Assembly: GCA_014621425.1 (NCBI GenBank)
Contig: JAANBB010000038.1
Coordinates: 1 to 64,000, forward strand
Length of the DNA stretch: 64,000 nt
Source of the DNA: Cylindrodendrum hubeiense
Lineage: Eukaryota; Ascomycota; Sordariomycetes; Hypocreales; Nectriaceae
Reading direction: 5' to 3'
Below, piece by piece: positions 21,655-33,995 of this stretch; position 1 is the stretch's first letter; the number at the start of each line of letters is the position of its first letter. The position numbers and the translations under genes were made by a program. Under the pieces are notes generated by a model that was given only the letters and a program-made list of their open reading frames with translations, was not told where the DNA came from and ran no database searches.

Positions 21655-22788
21655 TTATAAGAACTTTTCTAAAAACTTGGCAGTGTCGACGATCGTTTGC
21701 TCCACCGTGTAATTGGCCTGACCTGTCGCCTTGACTGCTTTGGACCCATCGATGATTCTACTCTCTGGGAATGTGAAGTCTGGGGTGTAACCTTCGCCAG
21801 GCGTCCCTTCCTTGATGATGTCGCGGCGATCAGGGAATGCCTCACGGAGAACATCGGCAGCCGCCTGAGGAGGGACCATTCCATTCACCAAGATGTAGCG
21901 CTCGCCATCGGTCTTATCGCCGTGATCGACTCCAAAGACAAACACTCTGGCAATGTCTCGAACATCTATGTACCCCGGGTTGGGCGAAATGGGGGCAGGG
22001 ATTTCTTGTCCCGCGAATACCTTCCAGATAAAGGCAGTCGTCATGCTAATCTTGGATATGGATTCGAGTGCTACGGGCGGACCCATGACGAAGCTGTTGC
22101 GTAGTATGTCAGTGATCTACCCGCAATTATATGAAGACTAGTGAACTTACGTAGGGTTGACAGCTGTCATGGTAAATGACGGCTTCTTCTCAGCGCGAAA
22201 CTCCCAGAATGCGCGCTCGCTGGCGACCTTGCTCGCAAAGTAGATGAGTATGCCCGATGAATTTTTACCGAGCCTCTTGACCTCGCCTAGGGCCTCGGTG
22301 TTCCAGTCTGCTTCGGTGAAGCGATTCGAATCTTTTTTCTTATTCAATACGGCAGCAATTGACGACATTAAGACAACCCTCTTGATGGAAGATTCCTTAA
22401 TTGCTGACTCGAGGATACTACGAGTTCCCCCCTCTGCGGCCTCGAGGATAGGGTCAGGGTCCGAGAAACCAAAGCTCACAGGAGAAGCTAGGTGTGCGAT
22501 GGCATAAATGCCTGAAAGAAATGTTAGACATGAGTGGTGAGAAAATCCCTGACAAGAGAGCCTACCTTTGACAGCGGTATCGAATGCGCCTGGAGCAACA
22601 ATGTCGGGTACCTCAACAATCTCAAGATCATCACGATATTGAGATAGTGCCTCGACGAGAGCGTCTGCAGAGGCCTTGGATCGAACCGTTCCACGAACGG
22701 CGTACCCAGCTTTGAGGAATGCTTCAATGACTGGGCCAGCGATGTAGCCATTGGCACCAGTCACGAGAACAATGCGCTTGTCAGTCAT
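21655..22788 (-). CDS. NAD(P)-dependent reductase, extended SDR (dihydroflavonol reductase-like)
   Basis: Three exons (22788-22566, 22511-22151, 22093-21655) with introns of 54 and 57 bp give 340 residues. The N-terminus has the extended-SDR nucleotide motif VTGANGYIAGPV. The active site is the Y-x3-K in LIYFASKVASERAFWEF, with the serine segment LMSSIAAV before it. The structural segment AVNPTFVMGPP is rebuilt by splicing intron 2. Such proteins reduce aldehydes or ketones with NADPH (yeast Gre2-like, plant dihydroflavonol-4-reductase-like) in the cytosol; the true substrate is unknown. I chose the ATG at 22788, in good context just before VLVTGANG. An in-frame ATG at 22842 would add 18 residues that are not typical of the family. 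Confidence 0.9.
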
Positions 22789-23680
22789 GATGGTGAGTGA
22801 AGATGAAGTTGGATAAGAAGTATGTTGGTTGGAATGTATCAAGAGCTACGCAATTGAGAGGCTATAAAATATAATGAATTCTGAAGAGGTTCTACGTGGT
22901 GTACTTTATATACCCCTAATCATTGACAGTGGGGTGTACTGGGATCGCATCTGTCAGGCCTTGGGTATCGGCAAGAACGGCAATATCGGCGACGGCGTTT
23001 CGGAGCCGGGCCCATATGTGCAATGGAAGGAAGTAGCCCCAGATCCTCGCGTATCTGGGATCCTTCGACCGGAGATTATATGTAAGAAGCCCGGTCCGTC
23101 CGACGGACTTTGCTAACAAAAGTGGGCACAGGCTCGACTTGGTTGTGTGAGAGAGGCATTACCGCTCAAGCCATTGAGAAATCTTGACTTTTGCCTCGAT
23201 GTATTTCGGGTGCGTTACGTGAAAGCGTCCGAAAACCCGCAATTTGAACAAACACCGAACGCCTCAGCGTCGTGGTGCATGTTAATGAGCTAATTGACGC
23301 ATTAAAAGACGGGAGATGACAGGCCCACCCGAGCCGAGCCGAGCTATTTCTATGGGGTCCTATCTTGACCATCCTTTGAAGTTCATAAAAATGCAACTTC
23401 TCTTTGAGTTCTAGATGGGTGACATCTTTTCAGCCTCAACTTGAGCCATCCAATTACTTTTGTATTCGATTGAGACAAGTGCTGATGGACGATTTGGGGT
23501 AGTACTAGTGCTTTACATCCGATTTGTTAATTCCCTCTTAAAACCACGTGACTTCGCGACGTCATTCTCATCACGCCGCGCGATGACGCAACAAATTCAC
23601 GATGCACTAACACAAAACTCGCGGCTTCACACACGGCACCTCTCGAACCCCAACAGAGGCATCCCAAGAATGTCCTGACC
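22789..23680. other. Shared upstream region of reductase and RAD4
   Basis: Divergent promoters lie here. ATGACGCAA at 23581-23589 resembles a bZIP/CRE-type site about 95 bp before the RAD4 ATG. It is only a short match, so functional relevance is uncertain. Confidence 0.35.
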
Positions 23681-26198
23681 ATGGTCGATCGGAAGCGGAT
23701 TGCGACAAGGGCTAGCAGCAGGCGGGGCGCTGCGGGAGCGGCACCGACTGGGCCGAATGTCTACCAGGACATGTTGGCAGAGGCCGGCGTGAATGCACAG
23801 GATCACAGCCCACCAGAACGGCCGCTGAAACGGCGTCGCGCTGGCCCAAGTCGAGAGGAAAAGCCCCCAGAGAAAAAAATACCAGAGCAGGAAACTTTGC
23901 CATCAAGCTCCAGAGCCGTACAAGGCGACCAGGCAACAGAGGCCAACGAAGATGACTCTGAAGATGAGGACATTGAGTTCGAGGATGTTGTTTTACCAGA
24001 GCCCATTATGCAAACCATGGAGTTGGAATCCGAAGACGAGGATGAAGATGATGTCATCTTTGAAGATGTCGACTTTGGCGTACTCCCTAAAGAGATCCCC
24101 GCTGCCCAGGAGCCCAAGGAGTTGGTGCTTAACCTCACGGCTCAGCAGTCCACCACAGCCCAGACGAAGAAAGCCGCAGAAAGACGAAAACCTCTCACGA
24201 AAGAAGAGAGAGAACGACGAGCTGACGTACACAAAGCCCATCTGCTTTGTCTTTTGTCACACGTCGCACGTCGCAATCACTGGTGCAACGACCACAGGGT
24301 GCAGGATCATTTGCGGCCACATCTCACAAACAAAAAGGCTTCATACCTCACTCCCGGGACACAACTCTCACAATTTGGAAGAACCGAGAGTTTGAAAACT
24401 GGACTGAAACAGGCTGAGGGGGTTTGGGCAACAAAGTTTGAAATCGTCGAGAGAGGTCTTCGGAGGGCGCTGTGGGCCGAGGAGCCGGAGCATTTGCAAG
24501 AAGTACGTGCGACGCCAACCCTGGTGGATCTTGCTAATTCGTGATAGTATGATCCTCCCAGCGATATGGAGTCATGCCTAGACCGCGACGATTTTCGCGA
24601 GGCGGCAAATAAATTACAAGGCTCCCGGGATGTTGGTGCGCAGTTGTATTGTGCCCTTCTGCGGAGTGTGGGGGTTCAAGCACGTCTTGTGTGCTCACTC
24701 CAACCGCTGGCCTGCGTCTCTGGTGCCCCTACACTCCCCAAACCGAAACCAGTCAAGCCATCATCAAAAGTATTGAAGAACGAGCAAGTGCAAGCTACCA
24801 TGGCTAAGTACCAGGAGATGGCAAACGCCGGCTACGGTTCGCCATCCAGTGGATCCACTGCCCGTCGGAGACTGGGACATCCCAACGCAACCGCATACAA
24901 CTTTGAGCCCAAGGTCAATCCACCCAAACCTCGTCCTACGTTTGACGTGCCAAAGAAAATTAAGGAGTCGTCATACCCGGTGTATTGGGTGGAGATTCTT
25001 GATGTGGGTCACCAGAAGTGGCAACCTGTTGACCCCGTGGTCACACACACGTTCTGGAAGCCCAAGGGGTTGGAACCACCCATAACGGATAAAGAGAACT
25101 CCATGTCATACGTGGTAGCTTTCGAAGCCGATGGAACTGCGCGGGATGTGACGAAGAGATATGCCAAGGCGTATACGGCCAAAACTCGCAAGCTGAGAGT
25201 GGACAGCACGACAGAGGGAGGCGACCTGTGGTGGCAGAAGGTAATGAAGATGTATCGTCGGCGGCGGCCGACTGACCTCGACCAGATTGAGGATAACGAA
25301 CTCGCCGGTGTCGAGGCAAGAGAGCCAATGCCGCGAAACGTACAAGACTTCAAAGACCACCCAATCTACGCATTAGAACGACATCTACGCCGAAACGAGG
25401 TGTTGGTTCCAAGTGCTACACCTTCAGGGACCGTCGGCGCTGGTAGCCGAGGCCCTCTGGAGAGGATTTACCGTCGGAAGGATGTCCGAATAGCAAGAAG
25501 TGCAGACAAATGGTATAGAATGGGCCGCGAGGTAAAACCAAACGAGATTCCGGCCAAGTGGCTCCCGAAAAAGGCCCGACCTAAGGGGTCGCGGTTCGAT
25601 GAGGAGGAGGAGGATGAGGCTCAAGGAGATGCAGGCACGCCGGTCTACACGGAGGATCAGACCGAACTCTACGTTCCACCTCGAGTCCGAAATGGCCGTG
25701 TTCCAAAGAACAAGTTTGGAAACATCGATGTCTATGTTCCAAGCATGGTCCCGGCCGGGGGTAGTTCACCTTGTTCACGAACATGCTGCACGAGCAGCCT
25801 TTGTGGTTGGGGTTGATTATGCACCTGCGTTGACGGGCTTCCAATTCAAAGGACGACACGGCACTGCAGTCCTTCATGGCATCGTTGTCGCAAAAGAGTA
25901 CGAAGAGGCGTTGTGGGCGGTTATTCAGGGGCTAGGAGATTTGGAACAACAGGTGGAGGATGAGAGGAGGAGGAACCGGGCATTGAGAGCGTGGAGAAAG
26001 TTCTTAATGGGCCTAAGAATTAGAGAGCAGATTTGGAGCGGAGTAGATGCAGAAGAGAGGAGGGAAGCTGATGACAAGGCGGCAAGGGAGGCACACTTGG
26101 ACGATGAGCTTGACGATGCGCCAAGCGATGTCACTGAGGAGTTTAACATGTTTGACGATGATGATGATGGCGGAGGAGGAGGATTCCTGATCGACTGA
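23681..26198 (+). CDS. RAD4: Rad4/XPC-type DNA damage recognition protein, with apparent frameshift
   Basis: Exon 1 (23681-24502) and exon 2 (from 24548) are joined over a 45-bp intron. The product has a basic N-terminus, two acidic tracts, the two parts of the transglutaminase-like domain (HKAHLLCLLSHVARRN...; SSYPVYWVEILDVGHQKWQPVDP), and BHD1-BHD3 (NVQDFKDHPIYALERHLRRNE; then YVPSMVPAGG). It should recognise bulky lesions for nucleotide excision repair with a Rad23 partner in the nucleus. Just after VPAGG, at 25757-25763, the frame shifts by one base. As written, the frame ends at 25816. The other frame continues VHLVHEHAARAAFVVGVDYA through an intact BHD3 and acidic C-terminus to 26198. 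Removing one base would give about 823 residues. Strong conservation after the shift points to a recent mutation or a sequence error. Confidence 0.9.
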
Positions 26199-28654
26199 AG
26201 AATGTATGGACGGGTTCAAGTTAGTCAAACGACCTGCCATCAGCCTGTAGGGCCCGGCACTGGTGGAGCCGACAGGTTGCGGCGCATATTGCGGCGCATG
26301 TTTCTCGGGGCGCATATAGGTGACGCGTCTGAATGCTACTAGATATCGGCTCATTTTGACGAGCAGAATGATTCGCACATGATAGCGCCATGGCTGAACC
26401 CTGAGAAGGTGTTGATATTGCGGTTGAGAACTGAAGCGGCCGGCGGTACAGCCTCCGCCACCAGGAGGTTGATCGGATCGGAATTGGTTGGAGCGCCGGC
26501 TCCGGAACCCAACCCCAGAGCTCCACTCCGAAAGAGGAAAGTGCCGGGGGCAGGCCGCAGGCGAGCGATTCCTTGTCGTATTGTGTCGTATTTCGCTTTG
26601 GGGTGCATGGCCAACGACGGAGTTTACGCGACTCTGGAAAACTGGGGACATCTGCGACACAGGCCATGTAGCAATGTAGCAATGAGGCAGTGCTGCGCCC
26701 GCTAGGTAACTTGCATTTGGAACGGATGTGCTTCTTCTTGTTGGTTGATATTCACATTAGTTTCGAACTTTGCAATTTCCCAATCAGGGAGCTTGGTGCG
26801 CTACGGACTTCATTCACCCGAGAGGCCTCAAACTCGTGTGTCGTGTTTCTATGCGAGATGCAGATACGATGATACGGTCTTATAGATACGCGAGCATGCG
26901 ACAAGGGCGTCCCTGCGGCGTCCACTTGGATTGTTGGCGACTGTCTCTAGGACTAGGTAGCCGAGAAAGGATGCATCATGAATTGAATGAGATGATGCAA
27001 GGTTGAGCGAGGGAATGGGCTCAGCCCTGGGATCGGCACGTGGATCCGGATGTTTGGGTGATGCCTGGGGCAGCGAGGTAAATGGAGTCGTGATTGGCAC
27101 GCGCAAGCCAGAAGGAGGATAAAACCGAGCAATACGGAGCACGCCCGCGGTGATCATTTTATTAGTGACTTCCAGTACAAGCAGCGGGTTGGTTGTCGGA
27201 TTGGTTGCCCTGTGGAGACACACAAGGATTTACACAGAAGCTTGGAGGAGGTCTTGGCGGAGTGACATTGACTTTGCTGGGCTGTCGGAGTTCGGGCGGT
27301 CATCTGGCCGACGCCGTAAAGGGATACTCTTTCGAGTAGGACCATTGGATGCTAGGGGACATGGGATGGGGCCCCTGGGGATCGATGCTGTCAGCCCAGA
27401 CCCGGCAAACAGAGTGATGACTGCAAGCGCGCCAGGGGGTTGTGGAGGTTACCCAGGGTGGTTCATTGCGACGAAGGACGAAGTGTTAACAACGTACTCC
27501 GTAAGCAACAGAGTTATTATGCCCCGGCTGAGGATATAAAGTGCAAAACATGATAAAGATGCCGAAGCACAAGGGCTGAGCACGAGGCGCAGGTCTTACT
27601 CGTGCCAGAGCAGAGTGAAGCCTGGGGATGTATCGCGACAGCTAATTAATATGACACTCAACAAGAGGGAATACAATCCTTTGCACAATGAGGGGATTCA
27701 TCGCCCTCCTCTCCGGCCCCACGGCTGGCAGGGGGGCACGAGTCGTCGTCACCAGCACAGCACATGGAAATGTAATGGCCGGAGGATTGGAGGTGGAACA
27801 GCCAAGAAACGCACAGCCACAGCTCCATCCATCCAGCATCGAGAGAAGGCATTGGCCAGGCGTCATCCAAGCAAAGCATCCGCTATTGCATGCCGCAAGG
27901 CGCGAAATGTTCCGATGGTGGCATTGCGCACCCCTGGAACGCAGCTAACGCAGAGCCAAGCCTGGAGAGGTGTGATGCCGCGAGCCACCACAGCGATGCC
28001 GCTGCCGCTGCCACTGGGCCTCCGGCGAGCACTTCCGCTGAAGTGCGGACCGCTGCAATACGTCGCAGGGTTGTTTTGCACAGTGGGCTCCCCTGCCTGC
28101 GGCGTGCCACACTAGGCCGCAGCGGGCCACTACGGGCGCTTGCCAAGTGCCCACGCCCACTAACTCTAACGCAGCTCGCGAAACGGCCACTGATGTCCTC
28201 TGATGTCCACTGATGTCCACTGACAAGCCCACCTGGCACCCCACTGCGCCGGTGTGGAGGGACCTGGAGCAAAACATTAATATTAACCATCGTCTCCGCT
28301 CTACTTCCAGGGTCAAATCAGCCCTCCATCGACACCTTTCGATGCGCTCTGCCGCTTCACCCAAGCAGCTTCCGACAAACGAAGCTTGAGGCTTGACGTG
28401 ACAGTTTCCGAGGCGTTGGCCGGCTTAGTTCTACTGCGACAACTCCCACGCGATGGTTTAACGCCCTTCTCTCGGCTTTCTTTACGTGCCTTGCGCTCAT
28501 GCGACGTCTCCGCGAATCAACCTCAACCTAAGCGACAACTAACCCTCTTCGCGCTGACCTTCAACTTCAAACTCCACCGAGTTTAATCATCCATTGGCCC
28601 AAAGGATACGCGACACCCTCACGTCCAAGCCTTCGGGCGCACCCGCCACCCATC
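26199..28654. other. Intergenic, no gene seen
   Basis: Open frames here overlap on both strands and lack motifs. A short tandem CTGATGTCCACTGATGTCC-type repeat occurs at 28190-28224. The last few hundred bases are C-rich and probably form the leader of the ABC transporter gene. Confidence 0.45.
28190..28224. repeat. CTGATGTCCA short tandem repeat
   Basis: Three copies of (C)CACTGATGTCC-like units in tandem lie about 450 bp upstream of the ABC transporter start. Confidence 0.6.
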
Positions 28655-31600
28655 ATGTCTTTCTTCAAGCAGGTTGTGACCCTCATGGGCAAGAACCTGC
28701 GCATCCTCCTGTTCCGCCACCTCGCCCTCTGTATCATCATGGCCTTCGTGGTCCCCATCATCCTGGCCGCCTTCTTCAGCTTCGCCAAGAACCTCTTCGT
28801 CCCGCCCGCCGTGTTCGGCATCGGCAGCCCGCATGCCGTCAAGACGCTTGCCCAGGCCTTCGACAAGGCCCATGGCAGCAGCCGTGACAAGTTTGTCCTC
28901 GTCAACAACGGGTTTACGGGTGGCAACATTGAAACCGTTCTCGATGAGCTTGCCAGCCAGGCCAAAGCTGCGGCCGACTTTGTCGAAGTGGTGACCGTTG
29001 ATACTGAGGATCAGCTCACCACCGAGTGCCGCAGTAGTCTTCGTGGCGTTACGACCTGTTTCGGTGCTGTCGTTATGCGCTCCTCCCCCGACGAAGGACC
29101 CGGTGGTATCTGGAACTACACCATCCGTACCGATGGCGCTCTCATTAGTAGCGTGGGCAAGATCGATGTCGAAACGTCCAGCAACGACCAGGAAATCTAC
29201 ATTCTTCCCGTCCAGCGCGCCGTCGACTCCATAATTGTCCGTCTCAACAGCTCATCCGACACCTCTCTCGATGACAACATGGAGTATCCCTTCACTACTC
29301 TAACCCAAGAGGAGCGCCGGGACCGCATCCGCAAGGTCTATCAGAACATCATCACCAGCTGGATGGCCGTTGCATTCATTGCTACCGTCATCTGGGTTAC
29401 TTATCACCTTACTGGCTTCATCGCTACTGAACGCGAGACCGGCATGTCCCAACTGGTTGACGCCATGATGCCCGTGAGCAAGCCGTGGATGGCTCAGGCC
29501 GCTAGGATTATTGCCCACCACCTGTCCTTCTCCATCATCTACGCCCCTGCCTGGATTGTCGGCTCTCTTACTATCCGCCAGGGCGTTTTTGCCAACACGA
29601 GCATCGGCATCGTACTGATTTTCCACATCCTTGCCGGCCTGGCCTTTGCATCCTTTGCTATCGTCTTTGCTTCCTTTTTCAAGAAAGCCCAACTGAGCGG
29701 TGTCACTTCCATCTTGGCCTGTATGCTCCTCGGCATTCTTTCCCAATCCCTCACCTCCCCTGGCACTGGCCCCGTTGCTATTCTGTCTCTGCTGTTCTCC
29801 CCTTGTGCCTATGTCTTCTTCACCACCAATATGGCCCGCTTCGAGAAGTTGGGTAGACCTACCAACCTCATAGAGATCGCCCCTGACAGCCCGTGGAAGA
29901 TTCCCGGTATCGTTATCTGGATCTTTCTCATCATCCAGATTTTCGCATATCCTCTTCTAGGTGCCATTATCGAGAACGCACTGTATGGCAACTCAACTAA
30001 GGGCCGCAAGATTCTGCTTCGCCAGGATGAGGTGAGCAGCATGGGCCACAATGCCGTGCAGCTGCAGCAGTTCTCAAAGACTTACAACCCTGGGTTTTTG
30101 TCGCGTCTGTTCAATCGGGGCGCCGCCAAGAAGGTGCCCGTGAAGGCTGTGGATGAGTTGAGCTTCAATGTAGGCAGAGGCCAGATTGTCGCCCTCCTAG
30201 GTGCCAACGGAAGTGGAAAGAGTACCACTCTGGATGCCATCGCCGGAATGAACAAGCTGACGAGCGGATCCATCACCATCGACGGTTCTGGAGGTCTCGG
30301 AATTGCTCCGCAGAAGAACGTTCTTTGGGATGATCTGACCGTGGAGGAACACATCCGCATCTTCAACCATCTCAAGGCGCCCAATGCCCGAGCTACCACT
30401 CAGGGAATCCACGACCTAATCAAGGCGATTGACCTCTGGAAGAAGCGAAGAGCCTTTGCAAAGACTCTTTCGGGTGGCCAAAAGCGCAAGCTCCAGCTGG
30501 GAATGATGTTGACAGGTGGCAGTGCTGTTTGCTGTGTTGATGAAGTCAGCAGCGGCATTGACCCTCTTTCGCGGCGAAAGCTTTGGGATATCCTACTTGC
30601 TGAGCGTGGTCGCAGGACTTTGATTCTGACTACTCATTTCTTGGACGAGGCCGACCTCTTGGCTGATCATATCGCTATTCTTTCCAAGGGAACTCTCCGT
30701 GCCGAAGGATCATCCGTCGAACTGAAGGACAGACTCGGCGGAGGCTACAAAGTCAATGTGCCCAAGGACCAAGGCTTTGAACACAGCCCCGACGTTGATG
30801 GAGTGACGAAGAAAGACGCCTTTGACTTAGTTACCTATACAGCTCCCTCGTCCCAACTTGCTGCCTCCGTCATCAAGGACCTCGAAACCGCTAATATCAA
30901 CGAGTATCGCTTCTCGGGCCCTACCATTGAAGACGTCTTCCTTCAAGTTGCCGAAGAAGTCAGAGAAGAAGAGGCTTTCCGTACTGGGAATGACTTGTCC
31001 ATCCCATCTAATGACAACGAAAAGTCGCCCGAAAAGGAGGATGGCGCTCCTAAGGGTCTGAAGTTGCTAGATGGCCAGAGAGTCGGATATGTGAAGCAGG
31101 CCACCATCTTGTTCATGAAGCGGTTGACGATTCTCAAGAGGAACCGGATTCCCTATTTGGTGGCCTTTATTCTCCCAATCATTGCTGCTGGGTTGACCTC
31201 GCTCTACATCAAAGGCCAAGACCCGACTGGTTGCTCCCCAGCCGATCAGGCCTCTACCTCGTCGACCGAGGATGCCTTCAGTCAAATCGACTCGGATGAC
31301 CAGGTCATCTTCCTGGCCGGTCCATCTTCAAAGCTGTCTTCATCTAATCTGACGAGCCTGTTTGCACCTCTCTTTGGTGGCATGGGCAGTGATGCTTCTG
31401 CCGCCACGAGCGCTCTGTCAAACCTTGAGCTTGTCGACAGCTTCAGCGATTTCCAATCGTTCATCGAGAACCACCGCAAAAACGTCACCACGGCAATGTG
31501 GCTGGGAGGCGATAATCAAGATCCCACCATTGCCTGGGTTGCCAATCTGTTCCTCACCAGCCCGATGACAGCTCAGCAGTTCCTCGATGTAATCCTGACC

Positions 31601-33514
31601 AACACTTCAATTGCAACAACTTGGTCCTCCTTCGAGATCCCCTTCAGCCCCAGCACTGGCGACGCCCTGAACTTGATTGTGTACATGGGTATCGCATTAT
31701 CGGTATACCCGGCCTTCTTCGCTCTTTATCCCAGCATGGAACGCCGCAGGTTCGTCCGTGGCCTCGAATACTCCAACGGTGTTCGACCATTCCCCCTCTG
31801 GATCGCGTACCTTCTATTCGATTTCTCCATCGCCCTTGTTAGTTCTGCAATAGTTACGGCTATATGGGCCGGCATCTCTAGTATTTGGTTCCACCTGGGC
31901 TACGTCTTCCTGGTGTTTTTCTTGTACGCCATCGCCGCCATCTTGATGGCCTACGTCATTTCGCTTTTCACCAAGACTCAACTTGGTACCTACGCATGGG
32001 CTGCCGCCGGACAGGCCTTCGTCTTTTTGATCTACCTGATTTCGTACATGTGCGTCATCACATACTCTCCGGTTAACAAGATCGACTCGAGCCTCCTCTA
32101 TGTGCACTTCATTATATCCGCATTTGCACCCATCGGATCGGTATTGAGAGCATTGTTCGTCTCGCTGAACCTCTTCTCTACTGCCTGTGATGGTGATGTA
32201 CTTTCTTCCAACCCTGGAGGAATCCTGTTCTATGGTGGCCCGATTCTCTATCTCATCATTCAATCCTTCGTCCTATTCGGACTGCTCATCTGGCTCGACA
32301 AGGGTTCGGCGGGTTCGTCCCTTGTCGGACTCTTTAGCAGCCAAAAGAAGCCAGTGGATGACCCAGAGCACTCGGACGAAGAGATTGCCAACGAGCTCGC
32401 TCGGGTCACTAGCAACGCATCAAATGAGAATGGACTCCGCGTGATGAATGTCACAAAGAACTTTGGCAATAATACTGCCGTCGACAACGTAACTTTTGGT
32501 ATCAAGCGCGGTGAGGTGTTTGCTCTTCTGGGGCCCAACGGTGCTGGCAAGTCTACTACCATATCCATCATTCGCGGCGATGTTAAGCCTAACCGCAACG
32601 GCGGTGACGTGTTTGTCGAGGATGTTTCTGTCACCAAGAACCTTGCGGCGGCGCGAGCCAACCTTGGTGTCTGCCCCCAGTTTGATGCCATGGATCAGAT
32701 GACGGTTAGGGAGCACCTGGAATTTTACGCCAAGGTCCGAGGTATCCCTGACGTGGAGCACAATGTGAGTGCTGTTTTGCAAGCTGTTGGCTTGAGTGCT
32801 TTCTCGACTCGCATGGGCAACGCCCTGTCCGGAGGAAACAAGCGTAAGCTGAGTCTCGGAATTGCACTCATGGGCAACCCCGCGGTTGTGCTGCTCGACG
32901 AGCCATCTTCTGGTCTCGATGCCGCCTCAAAGCGAATCATGTGGAAGACTCTCGCTGCGACTGTGCCTGGCCGATCTATTCTCCTTACTACCCACAGCAT
33001 GGAGGAGGCTGACGCCCTGGCTGGTCGTGCTGGTATCCTCGCTCGACGTATGCTTGCCTTGGGAACGCCGGATGACCTCCGTCACCGTTTCGGCGATGCT
33101 CTTCATATTCACCTCGTTTCCAAGACGGCGCCACGCACTACTCCTGAAGATATGGACCGCATCATCCAATGGATCCGTCAAACTCTACCCTCCGCAGAGG
33201 TCGACGAGAAGACGTATCACGGCCAGATCCGCTTCTCGGTGCGCGCCAGCCAGGTTCTTGCCACTACACAGGGCCGAGACGAAAACGAGATTATCAAGGC
33301 CGGCCAAAACATCACCCAGAGTGCCATCGGCCACCTGGTAATTTTGCTAGAGGAGAATAGGGAGCAGTTGGGTGTCGGTCACTACAGCGTCAGCCCCACG
33401 ACTTTGGACCAAGTGTTCCTTACAATCGTCGGACAACACAATGTGAAGGAGGAGAACTCGGAAGAGAAGAAGGAGAGCACATGGTTGAGAATTTTGAAGT
33501 TTGGGTCCTCTTAG
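28655..33514 (+). CDS. ABCA-type full-size ABC transporter
   Basis: A single exon encodes 1619 residues, in the usual range for the family. The layout is TM1 (about 18-45), an extracytosolic loop, a bundle of TMs (about 225-440), NBD1, a linker, TM (about 832-850), a second loop, TMs (about 1000-1220) and NBD2. NBD1 has Walker A GANGSGKSTT (near 516), signature LSGGQKRK (near 605), Walker B with catalytic Glu CCVDE (near 625) and switch His TTHFLDEADLL. NBD2 has GPNGAGKSTT (near 1291), LSGGNKRK (near 1390), VVLLDEPSSGLD (near 1410) and TTHSMEEADAL. Both sites look catalytically complete. ABCA proteins generally move or flip lipids. In filamentous fungi their cargo is mostly unknown, so none is claimed here. 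No intron is needed to keep the frame. Confidence 0.95.
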   Translation: MSFFKQVVTLMGKNLRILLFRHLALCIIMAFVVPIILAAFFSFAKNLFVPPAVFGIGSPHAVKTLAQAFDKAHGSSRDKFVLVNNGFTGGNIETVLDELASQAKAAADFVEVVTVDTEDQLTTECRSSLRGVTTCFGAVVMRSSPDEGPGGIWNYTIRTDGALISSVGKIDVETSSNDQEIYILPVQRAVDSIIVRLNSSSDTSLDDNMEYPFTTLTQEERRDRIRKVYQNIITSWMAVAFIATVIWVTYHLTGFIATERETGMSQLVDAMMPVSKPWMAQAARIIAHHLSFSIIYAPAWIVGSLTIRQGVFANTSIGIVLIFHILAGLAFASFAIVFASFFKKAQLSGVTSILACMLLGILSQSLTSPGTGPVAILSLLFSPCAYVFFTTNMARFEKLGRPTNLIEIAPDSPWKIPGIVIWIFLIIQIFAYPLLGAIIENALYGNSTKGRKILLRQDEVSSMGHNAVQLQQFSKTYNPGFLSRLFNRGAAKKVPVKAVDELSFNVGRGQIVALLGANGSGKSTTLDAIAGMNKLTSGSITIDGSGGLGIAPQKNVLWDDLTVEEHIRIFNHLKAPNARATTQGIHDLIKAIDLWKKRRAFAKTLSGGQKRKLQLGMMLTGGSAVCCVDEVSSGIDPLSRRKLWDILLAERGRRTLILTTHFLDEADLLADHIAILSKGTLRAEGSSVELKDRLGGGYKVNVPKDQGFEHSPDVDGVTKKDAFDLVTYTAPSSQLAASVIKDLETANINEYRFSGPTIEDVFLQVAEEVREEEAFRTGNDLSIPSNDNEKSPEKEDGAPKGLKLLDGQRVGYVKQATILFMKRLTILKRNRIPYLVAFILPIIAAGLTSLYIKGQDPTGCSPADQASTSSTEDAFSQIDSDDQVIFLAGPSSKLSSSNLTSLFAPLFGGMGSDASAATSALSNLELVDSFSDFQSFIENHRKNVTTAMWLGGDNQDPTIAWVANLFLTSPMTAQQFLDVILTNTSIATTWSSFEIPFSPSTGDALNLIVYMGIALSVYPAFFALYPSMERRRFVRGLEYSNGVRPFPLWIAYLLFDFSIALVSSAIVTAIWAGISSIWFHLGYVFLVFFLYAIAAILMAYVISLFTKTQLGTYAWAAAGQAFVFLIYLISYMCVITYSPVNKIDSSLLYVHFIISAFAPIGSVLRALFVSLNLFSTACDGDVLSSNPGGILFYGGPILYLIIQSFVLFGLLIWLDKGSAGSSLVGLFSSQKKPVDDPEHSDEEIANELARVTSNASNENGLRVMNVTKNFGNNTAVDNVTFGIKRGEVFALLGPNGAGKSTTISIIRGDVKPNRNGGDVFVEDVSVTKNLAAARANLGVCPQFDAMDQMTVREHLEFYAKVRGIPDVEHNVSAVLQAVGLSAFSTRMGNALSGGNKRKLSLGIALMGNPAVVLLDEPSSGLDAASKRIMWKTLAATVPGRSILLTTHSMEEADALAGRAGILARRMLALGTPDDLRHRFGDALHIHLVSKTAPRTTPEDMDRIIQWIRQTLPSAEVDEKTYHGQIRFSVRASQVLATTQGRDENEIIKAGQNITQSAIGHLVILLEENREQLGVGHYSVSPTTLDQVFLTIVGQHNVKEENSEEKKESTWLRILKFGSS

Positions 33515-33995
33515 GTTTGCCGTCAATGGCTTGAGGATTGTTTTGTTTGTCTTAATGCACGTTGTATTCCTCATGATACCTCCCTCTACAGAGTCAGCTT
33601 TTCCTAGGATATAGAGCTAGTTAGAATAGTCTTCAAAAGGCCGACCGTAATTTATCTTGTTTTTACGATGTCCGCTTGTTCTTTTCTCTCTCTTTATTGT
33701 ATGCCATTGTGTCGTCCCGTAGTCCAACATTCTTTGTCAAGTTCGCAAACATCATTGCATTCAATTTGCTCAACCGCTTTGTTCTAGAGAACAACGGACC
33801 AGGAACCGCAAACACAATCGGACATTGTCTGTTGGCTCCATCCTTCCAATATACATTTAATGGAGGCACAACCCCACATTTTCAAGGACATGTCCCGACA
33901 CTCGACTCTTCAACAACTGAACTTGGATCTTCCTTTGGATTCTGTTGTAATTATTCACTCTCGAAATCCAAGCAGTGAAACAGCAATCGATCAAT
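33515..33995. other. 3' region of ABC transporter and short intergenic
   Basis: AT-rich sequence with no motif. Open frames here are short and probably spurious. Confidence 0.4.
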
